DNA from: Pseudoalteromonas sp. DL-6
Lineage (GTDB): Bacteria > Pseudomonadota > Gammaproteobacteria > Enterobacterales > Alteromonadaceae
DNA length: 64,000 nt
Assembly (NCBI RefSeq): GCF_004328665.1
Contig: NZ_CP019770.1
Span: 930,001-994,000 of the forward strand
Direction: 5' to 3'
Within the stretch, counting starts at the first letter, position 1. Every line of letters begins with the position of its first letter. The notes under the pieces are model-generated. The model saw only the letters and a list, made by a program, of their open reading frames with translations, searched no databases and was not told where the DNA came from. The position numbers and the translations under genes were made by a program. Below are positions 8,497 through 17,640 of this stretch, one piece after another.

Positions 8497-9402
8497 ATGA
8501 GTAAAACGTTAAACGCTAAAACAAAGTTAATTAAAGCGAAAGATTCTGAGCATATTACTCCATTTGCACTCACGCTAGAGCAAAGAGCATACGAACAAGC
8601 ACAACAAAAAGCAGCGCACATAAACGTGAATATTCGCAAAACATTGGAGTTAGAACTAGCCCAATTATTTAACGACAGCCGTTTTGATGTAGAAATTTCG
8701 CCTTGTTCACATGCGGTTATTAGCAGTTGGTTTAAAGAATCACCAAGAATATTTCTTGCCTGCCCTTTATTTGCACCTACTCAAGGTGAAGCCTATTTAG
8801 CGCTTGATTATCAAAGTGCGTATAAAACAGCGGATTTATGCTTAGGAGGGCAATTTAATAATGTGAGCAGCACAGAGCAAACCCCTGCTGATGCGAGTAA
8901 CGAATTAAGCTCAACAGAAAGCCGTATTTGTGGCCGTTTATTACAGCGCCAGGTGCAAGGTATTCAAGGCTTATTATTTAGAGAGCGCTCAGCATTATTA
9001 GGTGAGATACAAAAATCTCATACCTTACCTGAAGCATTACAATATTTAGCTTTTAAAGTGCGGTTTATATTAGAAAACCAAGTAATAAGTTGGTTTTTAT
9101 GGCTGCCAATTAGCTTTTTTTGCACAGCCGATAGCGAGCAAGACTCAGCAAATAACGAAACACTCAATACTGAGATGTGGGCACAGTTTGCGGTGCAAGG
9201 TCAGATTGAAATGGCGAAGAAAAAAGTCACTTTAAAGCAATTAAAGGCCTGTGTAGCCGGCGGGGTATTACCAATTGAGCTTAACGAAGCTGCGCTATTT
9301 AACCTAGGTCATAAACAAATATTTAAAGGCCAAGTTGTTGAGCAAGAGACTGGCTTAGCATTTCAAATCACACAATTATCAAACAATACAACGAGTAACT
9401 AA
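8497..9402 (+). CDS. fliM: Flagellar motor switch protein FliM, lateral type
   Basis: 301 residues with a central FliM domain (about 35-215) and a C-terminal SpoA/FliN-like domain (about 225-295). It forms the C-ring with FliG and FliN. The N-terminus (MSKTLNAKTKL) lacks the LSQ-EIDALL-type motif that binds phospho-CheY in most FliM proteins. The sequence is divergent, as usual in secondary systems. Start follows GGAAAAAC with an 18-base gap after the PilZ gene. Confidence 0.85.
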   Translation: MSKTLNAKTKLIKAKDSEHITPFALTLEQRAYEQAQQKAAHINVNIRKTLELELAQLFNDSRFDVEISPCSHAVISSWFKESPRIFLACPLFAPTQGEAYLALDYQSAYKTADLCLGGQFNNVSSTEQTPADASNELSSTESRICGRLLQRQVQGIQGLLFRERSALLGEIQKSHTLPEALQYLAFKVRFILENQVISWFLWLPISFFCTADSEQDSANNETLNTEMWAQFAVQGQIEMAKKKVTLKQLKACVAGGVLPIELNEAALFNLGHKQIFKGQVVEQETGLAFQITQLSNNTTSN

Positions 9403-9405
9403 ATT

Positions 9406-9738
9406 ATGAACGAGAACCTTGATAGCGCCTTAGCGGGCTTAGAGCTTGATGCTTTTGATGGATTTGATGATAAATCTGCTGATAAAACTAACGAAGGAAA
9501 TATGTCATTTTTTCAAGATGTTCCTTTACTCGTTACTCTTGAAGTTGCAAGTACTGAAATTACTTTAGGCGAGCTTAGTCAAGCCAAAGAAGGCGATGTG
9601 CTTAAGCTAGACAAAGTAGCTGGTGAAGCGCTTGACGTAAAAGTGAATGGGGTATTTTTTGCTAAAGCAGAAGTGGTAATGGTTGAAGGGCAGTATGGTT
9701 TGAAATTTGCTCAAACAGATACCGCAAAGGATCAGTAA
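9406..9738 (+). CDS. fliN: Flagellar motor switch protein FliN
   Basis: 110 residues: an acidic, low-complexity N-terminus (about 1-30) and a C-terminal SpoA domain (VPLLVTLEVASTEITLGEL through VMVEGQYGLKF). FliN tetramers form the base of the C-ring and help dock the export ATPase. It lies 3 bases after fliM. Confidence 0.9.
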   Translation: MNENLDSALAGLELDAFDGFDDKSADKTNEGNMSFFQDVPLLVTLEVASTEITLGELSQAKEGDVLKLDKVAGEALDVKVNGVFFAKAEVVMVEGQYGLKFAQTDTAKDQ

Positions 9739-9742
9739 ACAA

Positions 9743-10495
9743 ATGAATAAACGCGTAATTTTTAAAGTTAGCCTATTGTTGATCATGTTGTTTTTACCAA
9801 GCTGGCTAAATGCAGAAGAACTTACGCTGTTTTCTCTAAAAGATACGGCCGACGGACAAGACTACAGCGTTAAATTGCAAATACTCTTATTAATGACGGT
9901 ATTGAGTTTATTGCCTGCGCTACTGATGGTTTTAACGTCGTTTACCAGAATCATCATTGTATTGGCGATTTTGCGCCAAGCTATGGGGTTACAACAAAGC
10001 CCACCGAATAAAATTTTAATTGGCATCTCACTGATGCTCACTATGTTGATTATGCGACCGGTTTGGCAAGATATTTATCAAAACGCGTATACGCCTTTTC
10101 AGCAGCAAACCATAGGATTAGAGGAAGCTTTACTCACCGCAGAAAAACCTTTGCGTGCTTTTATGCTTAGACAAACTCGCGAAAGTGAATTACGCCAAGT
10201 GTTATTAATTGCCAATGAGCCAACTACACTCACCGAGCAAGAGATTCCATTTGAAGTGTTAATGCCTGCGTTTGTATTAAGTGAGCTTACTACCGCTTTT
10301 CAAATTGGCTTTATGTTGTTTATTCCTTTTTTAATTATAGATTTAGTTGTCAGTAGTGTGCTGATGTCTATGGGTATGATGATGCTATCACCGCTGATCA
10401 TTAGCTTACCGTTTAAGTTAATGGTGTTTGTACTTGCTGATGGCTGGTCAATGATAGCAGGTACGCTGGCAGCAACATTTGGAATGTCACCATGA
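9743..10495 (+). CDS. fliP: Flagellar export gate protein FliP
   Basis: 250 residues from ATG 9743, with a cleavable signal peptide (MNKRVIFKVSLLLIMLF, LNAEE) typical of FliP and four membrane segments. Motifs include ALLMVLTSFTRIIIVLAIL and PFLIIDLVVSSVLMSMGM. FliP, FliQ and FliR build the helical channel of the flagellar secretion gate. The end overlaps fliQ by ATGA. Confidence 0.95.
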   Translation: MNKRVIFKVSLLLIMLFLPSWLNAEELTLFSLKDTADGQDYSVKLQILLLMTVLSLLPALLMVLTSFTRIIIVLAILRQAMGLQQSPPNKILIGISLMLTMLIMRPVWQDIYQNAYTPFQQQTIGLEEALLTAEKPLRAFMLRQTRESELRQVLLIANEPTTLTEQEIPFEVLMPAFVLSELTTAFQIGFMLFIPFLIIDLVVSSVLMSMGMMMLSPLIISLPFKLMVFVLADGWSMIAGTLAATFGMSP

Positions 10496-10761
10496 CCCCA
10501 GAAATGTCGGTAGAGCTTATTTCAAGCGCGGTTTATACCATCATAAAACTGATTTTAGTCTTAATTGTGCCGGGTTTAATACTTGGTATTGTGGTGGCCA
10601 TTATTCAAGGGGCTACTTCTATTCAAGAGCAAACACTAACCTTCTTACCACGCATGTTATTAACCTTATTAATGGTGGTGTTTGCGGGGCATTGGATGCT
10701 ACAAATTTTGATTGATTGGTTTGATAAGCTCAAATTTATGTTACCTGGAGTATTTGGTTGA
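10492..10761 (+). CDS. fliQ: Flagellar export gate protein FliQ
   Basis: 89 residues with two membrane hairpin helices (about 15-40 and 52-75), starting MTPEMSVELIS and containing IIQGATSIQEQTL, the hallmark FliQ segment. It overlaps fliP and fliR by 4 bases each, so the three are translated as a unit. Confidence 0.95.
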   Translation: MTPEMSVELISSAVYTIIKLILVLIVPGLILGIVVAIIQGATSIQEQTLTFLPRMLLTLLMVVFAGHWMLQILIDWFDKLKFMLPGVFG

Positions 10762-11537
10762 GCTCATTACTTGCTTTAACGTCTACTGACTTAGTCAGCT
10801 GGATGGGCACGCTTTGGTGGCCATTTGTACGTTTTTCTGCACTTTTATGGTCTATGCCGGTATTTGACAATCCGGCTGTAACGCCGCGCTCTCGTATTTT
10901 AGTGTCTATGATGTTGGCTTTTTTAGTTGCTCCGCAGTTACCACTTGCACCTGCTATTGACTTGTTTTCTTTAGATGCCGCCATCTTAACCTTCGAGCAA
11001 ATTATTTTTGGGGTAATGATGGGGTTATCGCTGCGTATTTTGTTTGAAGTAATGGCAATGATAGGGCTGATCTTATCCATGCAGATGGGCTTATCAATGG
11101 CGCTTGTTATGGACCCCGGTAGCGGTAACCAAGTGGCATTATTGGGACAGTTATTTTGGATTATGTGTGCATTACTGTTTTTTGCCGCAGATGGTCACTT
11201 AATAACTCTACAAGTTATGGTAGAGAGCTTTCATAGCTTTCCGATTGGTCGCAGTATTTATGAGTTTGATATTCAGGCAATTATTATGTTGTTTGCGTGG
11301 ATGTTTTCCTCTGCTTTATTGCTGTCGCTACCAGGGATAGTCGCCATGTTATTGGTTAACTTAACCTTTGGTGTAGCAAGTAGGGCGGCGCCTTCATTAA
11401 ATATTTTTGTATTGGGTTTTCCTATGTCGCTATTGATGGGGTTTTTCTGCGTATTTATGACCCTAGAGTACACAGGAAGTGCGTTTTCAAGGCTAACGTA
11501 TCATGTGCTAACAACCTTTGCACAAGCGATGAGGTAG
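10758..11537 (+). CDS. fliR: Flagellar export gate protein FliR
   Basis: 259 residues, about six membrane segments, with FliR-type motifs (RFSALLWSMPVF, MQMGLSMALVMDP). The start is TTG within TTGA overlapping the fliQ stop. FliR completes the FliP5Q4R1 channel and contacts FlhB. Confidence 0.93.
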   Translation: MSSLLALTSTDLVSWMGTLWWPFVRFSALLWSMPVFDNPAVTPRSRILVSMMLAFLVAPQLPLAPAIDLFSLDAAILTFEQIIFGVMMGLSLRILFEVMAMIGLILSMQMGLSMALVMDPGSGNQVALLGQLFWIMCALLFFAADGHLITLQVMVESFHSFPIGRSIYEFDIQAIIMLFAWMFSSALLLSLPGIVAMLLVNLTFGVASRAAPSLNIFVLGFPMSLLMGFFCVFMTLEYTGSAFSRLTYHVLTTFAQAMR

Positions 11538-11541
11538 CGGT

Positions 11542-12672
11542 ATGTCTGAAAATAGCTCGCAAGAAAAAACAGAACAACCCACAGAGAAACGGCTAAAAAA
11601 AGCCAAAGAAGACGGCCAAGTCGCGCGCTCAAAAGAGCTCAATACCGCTATTTTACTCATGGTTAGTATTGCTGGGCTATTGTGGTTTGCCAATTTATTT
11701 TACAGCTTATTTGTTAACTTAATGAACAGCACTATGGTGCTGGATCATACGATTATAAATAATAAAAAAATGATGCCCATCGCGTTGGGCGACGCCATTA
11801 TGAATATGCTATCAACCCTTACGCCGTTTTTATTATTAAGCTTTTGCGCAATGTGGATCACTGGGTGTTTACCTGGCGGGTTTGTGTTTTCAAAAAAACT
11901 CGTGGCGCTAAAAATGAGCAAGCTCAACCCACTAACCGGGTTAGGCAAAATGTTTGGTAAACAGTCGTTAGTTGAGCTACTTAAATCAATACTAAAAATA
12001 ACCTTACTGGCGATTTGCTTATATACCTTTTTAACTAAGCTGTGGATGCAGCTGATGATGTTACAAAACTTAGATATAAAAGTGGCGATAGGCCAAGGCA
12101 TTGAGTTGTTATTTTTATCGTTAATGATCACGGTAACTTTACTACTTTTTATTGCGGTTATTGATGTGCCTTTTCAGCAAAAACAGATTGCCGATAAAAT
12201 AAAAATGACCCACCAAGAAGTAAAGGAAGAGCGTAAATCTTCAGACGGTAGCCCTGAGATAAAAAATAAAATTCGGCAAATACAATATCAGCAATCGAAT
12301 AGAAAAATTGAAGAGCGTGTACCCACTGCCGATGTGATTGTCACCAATCCAACTCATTATGCTGTGGCAATAAAATACAGTGAAGAAGCGGCTAAAGCCC
12401 CTTATGTTGTTGCTAAAGGCGTAGATGAAATGGCGCTGAGAATACGTGAAGTGGCCCGTATGAATAACAAAGAAATAATAGAAATCCCTGCATTAGCACG
12501 GGCTATTTATTTTTCGACCCGGGTCGACCAAGAAGTGCCCAACGGCCTATACAGCGCCGTTGCCTATGTACTGACCTATGTATTGCAACTAAAAGCATAT
12601 AAGCAAGGGCGTGGGCAAGCACCCGCAGCCTTACCTGAATTAACAATCCCTAAAAACTTACAGAAACCTTAG
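11542..12672 (+). CDS. flhB: Flagellar export specificity switch protein FlhB
   Basis: 376 residues: N-terminal EKTEQPTEKRLKKA segment, four membrane helices, and a cytoplasmic domain with the self-cleaving NPTH motif (IVTNPTHYAVAIKY). Cleavage at N-P lets export change from rod/hook to filament substrates when signalled by FliK. Four bases after fliR. Confidence 0.96.
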   Translation: MSENSSQEKTEQPTEKRLKKAKEDGQVARSKELNTAILLMVSIAGLLWFANLFYSLFVNLMNSTMVLDHTIINNKKMMPIALGDAIMNMLSTLTPFLLLSFCAMWITGCLPGGFVFSKKLVALKMSKLNPLTGLGKMFGKQSLVELLKSILKITLLAICLYTFLTKLWMQLMMLQNLDIKVAIGQGIELLFLSLMITVTLLLFIAVIDVPFQQKQIADKIKMTHQEVKEERKSSDGSPEIKNKIRQIQYQQSNRKIEERVPTADVIVTNPTHYAVAIKYSEEAAKAPYVVAKGVDEMALRIREVARMNNKEIIEIPALARAIYFSTRVDQEVPNGLYSAVAYVLTYVLQLKAYKQGRGQAPAALPELTIPKNLQKP

Positions 12673-12688
12673 ATGTTGGAGTTATAAT

Positions 12689-14764
12689 TTGAACTGGCGC
12701 AGTTTTACTCAACCTTATACCGCTATTCCTATTTTGCTGTTAGCTGTTTTGTCGATGGTTATTTTGCCATTACCAGGATGGCTATTAGATGCATTGTTTA
12801 CCTTCAACATTGTATTGTCGGTGATTGTATTGTTAGTCGCTGTGTCTACTAAAAAGCCGCTCGATTTTTCTGTATTTCCGACGATTTTGTTAGTCGCCAC
12901 CTTGATGCGTTTAACCCTAAATATTGCCTCAACACGGGTAGTATTACTACACGGTCATGAAGGCTCAGATGTGGCAGGTCGCGTTATTCAAGCGTTTGGT
13001 GAAGTGGTTATAGGCGGTAACTACGTCGTTGGTATTGTGGTGTTTGTTATTTTAATGGTGATTAACTTTGTGGTTATTACCAAAGGCGGTGAGCGTATTT
13101 CTGAGGTGGCTGCACGCTTTACTCTAGACGCCATGCCCGGTAAACAAATGGCAATTGACGCGGATTTAAATGCCGGATTAATTGGCCCTGAGCAAGCAAA
13201 AGAGCGACGCAGTACTATAGCCCAAGAAGCCGATTTTTATGGCTCTATGGATGGTGCATCTAAGTTTGTACGCGGTGATGCTATAGCTGGCTTAATTATA
13301 TTAGTGATCAACCTGTTGGGCGGTGTTTCAATAGGTGCTTTTCAACATGGTTTAAGCTTAGCCGAAGCGTTTCAGCGTTTTGCACTGTTAACCATAGGTG
13401 ATGGCTTAGTTGCGCAAATTCCTTCGTTATTACTCGCGGTTGCTGCTGCAATTATTGTTACGCGTATGAACGATGAAGGCGATGTAAGTGAAGCTGTAGG
13501 TAAGCAGTTACTTGCCTCTCCACGTGTTATTTTTACTGCTGCTTTGATTATGGTTACGCTTGGTATTGTGCCTGGGATGCCCACTGTCGCCTTTTTAGGG
13601 TTTGCCGCGCCATTATTTTATGTTGCTTGGCGATTACAGCGCTCTCTCCCCGATAACTCTTTAATTGAAGCCGAACAAATGACCGACACTATTTTAAGTG
13701 AGCAACAGGCTAACTTAGAATGGGGAGATATTTCTCATGTTGATAAGTTGTCGGTTGAGCTTGGCTTTCGTTTGGTTTATTTAGCCGATAAAGATAAAGG
13801 GGAAGAGCTGGTAAAAACCTTAAGAGGTGTGCGTAAAAATCTCTCTGAGCAACTTGGGTTTTTATTACCGGAGATCAGAATAAAAGATAACCTAAAATTA
13901 AACCCACAAGAATACAAAGTAAACTTAGCCGGTGTGCCTGTTGCAAGTGCTAATGTAAACGCCAAAGAGTTACTGGCGTTAAATACCGGTGATGTATACG
14001 GCAGCTTAGATGGAGAATTAACTACTGATCCTGCTTATGGGCTTGAGGCCGTTTGGATAAAAGATGACAGCAAAACCCAAGCATTGAATATGGGTTACTC
14101 AGTGGTTGATTTAGGCACCATTATTGCTACTCATACCGGCAAAGTGATCAAAGAACATTTAGATGAGTTATTTAGTTATGAAGACGTACAAAAGCTTAAT
14201 GAGCGACTAAAAGAAATCTCACCTAGCTTAGCCGAAACCTTCGAAAAAGCATTACCAACCAATTTACAGCTTAAAGTGATTCGTTTACTGCTAAAAGAAC
14301 ACATTAGTATTAAAGACATAGTCACTATTGCTGGCACGTTAATAGACAGCGTAGAAGTAACAAAAGATCCGATTTTGCTGGTGTCAGATGTGCGCTGTGC
14401 ATTGCAAAAGGTATTGGTGAAACAGGTAATGGGTAATCGTGATGAACTTAGCGCATACAGCTTAGATGAAAAACTAGAAAGCACTTTACAAAGCTCACTT
14501 GATCAAGCGATGCAGGCCGGCAAAGTTGTACTGGATAGTTTTTCGGTAGATCCTAATTTATTGGGGCAATTTCAACGCACAATGCCGATGATAGTCGAAG
14601 ATATGAAATTAAGAGGGGTGACCCCCACATTAATCGTAGTTCCACAGCTTCGACCGCTATTAGCTCGATACGCAAAAACCTTTACTAAGGGCAGCTTAGT
14701 GGTTCTTTCTTATAATGAAATTCCAGATACTATTCGGGTTGATATACTCGGTTCGTTAGGATGA
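12689..14764 (+). CDS. flhA: Flagellar export protein FlhA
   Basis: 691 residues, full length for the family: about eight membrane helices in the first 320 residues, including the conserved FHIPEP-family region (FTLDAMPGKQMAIDADL), then a large cytoplasmic substrate-docking domain. The start is TTG at 12689 with GGAG about 8 bases upstream. It is the last gene of the lafD-to-flhA run; a 320-base gap with a riboswitch follows. Confidence 0.95.
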   Translation: MNWRSFTQPYTAIPILLLAVLSMVILPLPGWLLDALFTFNIVLSVIVLLVAVSTKKPLDFSVFPTILLVATLMRLTLNIASTRVVLLHGHEGSDVAGRVIQAFGEVVIGGNYVVGIVVFVILMVINFVVITKGGERISEVAARFTLDAMPGKQMAIDADLNAGLIGPEQAKERRSTIAQEADFYGSMDGASKFVRGDAIAGLIILVINLLGGVSIGAFQHGLSLAEAFQRFALLTIGDGLVAQIPSLLLAVAAAIIVTRMNDEGDVSEAVGKQLLASPRVIFTAALIMVTLGIVPGMPTVAFLGFAAPLFYVAWRLQRSLPDNSLIEAEQMTDTILSEQQANLEWGDISHVDKLSVELGFRLVYLADKDKGEELVKTLRGVRKNLSEQLGFLLPEIRIKDNLKLNPQEYKVNLAGVPVASANVNAKELLALNTGDVYGSLDGELTTDPAYGLEAVWIKDDSKTQALNMGYSVVDLGTIIATHTGKVIKEHLDELFSYEDVQKLNERLKEISPSLAETFEKALPTNLQLKVIRLLLKEHISIKDIVTIAGTLIDSVEVTKDPILLVSDVRCALQKVLVKQVMGNRDELSAYSLDEKLESTLQSSLDQAMQAGKVVLDSFSVDPNLLGQFQRTMPMIVEDMKLRGVTPTLIVVPQLRPLLARYAKTFTKGSLVVLSYNEIPDTIRVDILGSLG

Positions 14765-15084
14765 TTGACTGTAAAATGAGCATAAAATGAACTGACTATG
14801 AATTTTATAGGGTTATATTTGCATTTAATGATATTTAACTATAGTCTGTTGTTTTTATTGTACATAGTTACTAGTTTTTATGTTGGTTTAAAATAATGCT
14901 TAAGTAAATTAAATGGCAAACTATGCGAAAGCATAGGACGCAAAGCTCCCAGTCTAAGGCAATTGCTATGATCGTGGGGTTACATTAACTTAGTGATATT
15001 CATTAATACTGTGTTTGTATTTGTTGTATTTCGCTATTGATTTAAAAAACTTAATTGTTCTATTTAACTTTATACGGAATATAC
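14765..15084 (+). other. Non-coding leader between flhA and motY
   Basis: This 320-base gap holds the c-di-GMP riboswitch and no credible gene. Upstream of the riboswitch the sequence is very A+T-rich, with a -10-like TAAAAT at 14889-14894 and no strong -35. Downstream of it (14995-15075) there is no G+C-rich stem with a U-run. Confidence 0.6.
14904..14994 (+). promoter_or_regulatory. Class I cyclic-di-GMP riboswitch (GEMM-I)
   Basis: The leader of motY carries the GEMM-I signature in order: GGCAAAC at 14915-14921, a hairpin CTATGC-GAAA-GCATAG at 14921-14936 with a GNRA tetraloop, the GGACGCAAAGC core at 14937-14946, a second helix closed by CCCA/TGGG with an internal CTAA receptor element, and GGGGTTAC at 14976-14983. 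A weak P1 closes the fold: AATG (14912-14915) pairs with CATT (14983-14986) and the pairing extends outwards through TT/AA. This is the layout of the Vibrio cholerae Vc2 RNA. About 90 bases separate it from the start codon; I see no clear terminator there, so control of translation or RNA decay is possible. Confidence 0.9.
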
Positions 15085-15957
15085 ATGAATAGATTAACTC
15101 AGCTTATTAAATTCGCATTGCCCTGTGCTGTGTTTATGTTGCCGCAGGGGCATGCAATAGAGCAAAACCTGGTACAAAGTTACGAAAATTCTACCTGGTC
15201 AGTAAATAGCAACCCGTTTGCTTGCTCACTTAAACAGCGCTTTGAAAATTATGCGCTACTTGAAGTAAAAACCCTCCCAGCACAAACACAACAATTGGAA
15301 TTCACTTGGCTTTTACAAGATAAGCCAATAATAGGTTTACACGTTTTATCCCGTAAAGCGGATTGGCAATCAGCCAATACCGTTCTTACTGCCGTTAATT
15401 TTGTATCCACCAACGTTGAAGATAACAAGGTGCAATTTTCTTCAGATATGACCCCATTACTTCGCGTCATTAAGCAGGGCGGTTGGTTAGACAGCGTTAT
15501 AAGCTTTGGTGATGAACAACTTCGCCTGACCTTTACTAATACCCATAGCGATGAAATAGTTGCCGATTATCAACAGTGTTTAGCTAATTTATCGCCGCTT
15601 TCTTGGGAGCAAGCACGCGATCATCAATTACAGTTTGCCAGTGGGCAGCGCACAGTAACAACGGCTAAAGATCTTAAATTTTTAAAAGATTTAGTGCGTT
15701 ACATTTCTTTAGACAGTCGCGTAAGTAAAGTGCTAGTTGATGGCCACACAGATAATACGGGCTCGCCGCTGTCAAATCGGTTGCTTTCAAAAGAAAGAGC
15801 AGATGACGTAGCTGCCAGACTCATTGAATTTGGATTACCCAAAGACATGTTAGAAGTAAGAGCGCATGGTCAACGTTATCCCATTATAAAAAACTCGGAG
15901 CAGGGCGCATCGTCTAATCGCCGTGTTTTAGTTCGTCTTTTCCGACACTCAAGTTAA
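15085..15957 (+). CDS. motY: MotY-like periplasmic motor protein (OmpA family)
   Basis: From ATG 15085 (GGA 6 bases upstream) the product has 290 residues: a signal peptide (LIKFALPCAVFMLPQGHA), a MotY N-terminal beta domain, and a C-terminal OmpA-like peptidoglycan-binding domain (LVDGHTDNTGS, LSKERADDVAARL, NRRVLVRLF). In Vibrio, MotY forms the T-ring that holds stators. It is the first gene behind the riboswitch. An upstream in-frame start at 15055 lacks a ribosome site. Confidence 0.85.
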   Translation: MNRLTQLIKFALPCAVFMLPQGHAIEQNLVQSYENSTWSVNSNPFACSLKQRFENYALLEVKTLPAQTQQLEFTWLLQDKPIIGLHVLSRKADWQSANTVLTAVNFVSTNVEDNKVQFSSDMTPLLRVIKQGGWLDSVISFGDEQLRLTFTNTHSDEIVADYQQCLANLSPLSWEQARDHQLQFASGQRTVTTAKDLKFLKDLVRYISLDSRVSKVLVDGHTDNTGSPLSNRLLSKERADDVAARLIEFGLPKDMLEVRAHGQRYPIIKNSEQGASSNRRVLVRLFRHSS

Positions 15958-15977
15958 TTGCACTGCAAAGGAAAAAT

Positions 15978-17291
15978 ATGAGTCAAAGATACCTTTTATG
16001 GATCAGTGAGCAGCAGCCAACGCCTGAGATTCAGCAAGTTGTATTTGCCGAAAATTTTAAGTTTCTGCATACAAACTCCATCAGCGATGCGGTTAGCCAC
16101 TGCCTTATAAGTAAGCCAGAGCTTGTGTTTGTTGATGCGGATACTCAACAACTCGAACTGGTTGAATTAGTAAAATTACTGCGTAAAACATGCCCCACTT
16201 CGCAAATTGTGACGTTAGTCGATTCTTCACAAAGTGAAATTGCTTCAAAAACAATTAATAATGGTGGCGCTGTTGATTACTTATTAAAACCTTTCTTTGC
16301 TGAGCAGCTTAAAAAAACAATCAGAAACACTGATTCAATGAAGCATGGGTTTGAAGATTTAATCGCTGTTTCAACTAAGTCACAACAAGTACTGCGTTTA
16401 GCTAATCGCGCAGCTCAAACCGCCGCAGGGGTGTTAATCACCGGCGAATCGGGAACAGGTAAAGAGAAGTTAGCGCACTTTATTCATAAAGCTTCAGAGC
16501 GAAGAGATAAGCCATTTATTGCGGTTAACTGTGCCGCTATTCCTGAAAATATGCTTGAAGCCATGTTATTTGGTTTTAATAAAGGCGCGTTTACCGGCGC
16601 AGTGAATGCTCAGCCAGGTAAATTTGAACTGGCCAATGGCGGTACTATTTTACTGGATGAAATTACCGAGCTACCACTGGATTTACAAGCTAAGTTACTG
16701 CGGGTATTGCAAGAGCGCGAAGTTGAAAGACTCGGTAGTCATCAAAAAATAAAATTAGATATACGCATTATTGCTGCCTCTAACCGTGTATTGCGTGAGC
16801 AAGTTGAGCAAGGCACATTTCGTGAAGATTTATTTTATCGTTTAGATGTATTACCGCTTAGTTGGCCTGCACTTCGGGATCGTGTTGATGACATCATTCC
16901 ATTGGCTTACCACTTTATCAAAAAATATGGCAACTCTGAGTTCCATATTAGTAAACAAGCAGAAGATGTGATGCTTTGTTACAACTGGCCGGGCAATGTA
17001 CGGGAAATTGAAAACGTGATTCAACGTGCATTAGTGATGGCCAGAGGTGTTGAAATTCAGGCTGAAGATTTAAATTTACCGCAATGTTCACCTGCGGCTG
17101 CGGCTTTTTGTGCCACCCAGTTAAAAGAGAATAAAAAGCAGGCTGAGTTTGATTACATATACAGTTTATTGAGTCGATTTAAAGGACACCGTACCCAAAC
17201 AGCACAGGCGCTTGGCGTAACTACCCGAGCATTAAGATACAAAATTGCCGCTATGCGTGAATGCGGTATTGATATTGATGCAATTGCATAA
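15978..17291 (+). CDS. lafK: Sigma-54-dependent lateral flagellar activator
   Basis: 437 residues in three parts: a degenerate receiver domain (1-115), an AAA+ domain (about 125-350) with Walker A GESGTGKE, the sigma-54 contact motif GAFTGA and Walker B-like ILLDEI, and a C-terminal helix-turn-helix (HRTQTAQALGVTTRALRYK). The receiver keeps Asp53/Asp55 and Lys104 but lacks the acidic pair after strand 1, so phosphorylation is doubtful, as described for LafK/FlrA/FleQ proteins. It should activate sigma-54 promoters of the locus. It lies 20 bases after motY and so is also behind the c-di-GMP riboswitch. Confidence 0.9.
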   Translation: MSQRYLLWISEQQPTPEIQQVVFAENFKFLHTNSISDAVSHCLISKPELVFVDADTQQLELVELVKLLRKTCPTSQIVTLVDSSQSEIASKTINNGGAVDYLLKPFFAEQLKKTIRNTDSMKHGFEDLIAVSTKSQQVLRLANRAAQTAAGVLITGESGTGKEKLAHFIHKASERRDKPFIAVNCAAIPENMLEAMLFGFNKGAFTGAVNAQPGKFELANGGTILLDEITELPLDLQAKLLRVLQEREVERLGSHQKIKLDIRIIAASNRVLREQVEQGTFREDLFYRLDVLPLSWPALRDRVDDIIPLAYHFIKKYGNSEFHISKQAEDVMLCYNWPGNVREIENVIQRALVMARGVEIQAEDLNLPQCSPAAAAFCATQLKENKKQAEFDYIYSLLSRFKGHRTQTAQALGVTTRALRYKIAAMRECGIDIDAIA

Positions 17292-17308
17292 TTTGAAGGA
17301 AAAAAAGA

Positions 17309-17632
17309 ATGTCGCCAATTGAAAGTCAACAAATGATGCTGGGCAAAATGATGGACATGCAAAAAATTGCAGGTCCAGAGAGCATAGAGCCGGCTGCTAT
17401 CAGTAATCAAAATGTAAATATTAGTGAAGACTTTAAGCATGTTATTCGCTCTATCAACGCCCAACAAAATATTGCCGGTGAAATGGTTAAAGCCGTTGAT
17501 ACTGGTGAAAGTGAAGATGTGGTAGGTGCGATGATCGCCAGTCAAAAAGCGGGGCTTAGTTTTTCTATGCTGATGGAAATGCGCAATAAAGTGCTCAATG
17601 GCATTGATGATGTCATGCGCATGTCACTGTAG
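17309..17632 (+). CDS. fliE: Flagellar hook-basal body complex protein FliE
   Basis: 107 residues with the FliE family C-terminus (SFSMLMEMRNKVLNGIDDVMRMSL). FliE joins the MS-ring/export gate to the rod. The start follows GAAGGAAAA; the gap to lafK is only 17 bases, so no separate promoter is needed. Confidence 0.92.
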   Translation: MSPIESQQMMLGKMMDMQKIAGPESIEPAAISNQNVNISEDFKHVIRSINAQQNIAGEMVKAVDTGESEDVVGAMIASQKAGLSFSMLMEMRNKVLNGIDDVMRMSL

Positions 17633-17640
17633 AGGCTAAT

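Noticed and set aside
14885-14899. Sigma-54-like GG...GC pair upstream of the riboswitch
   Set aside because: The spacing is 11 bases rather than 10, and sigma-54 spacing is strict.
15978-17291. LafK as a direct c-di-GMP receptor like FleQ/FlrA
   Set aside because: The LFRSL-type arginine motif before the AAA+ domain is not present here (the region reads EDLIAVS).
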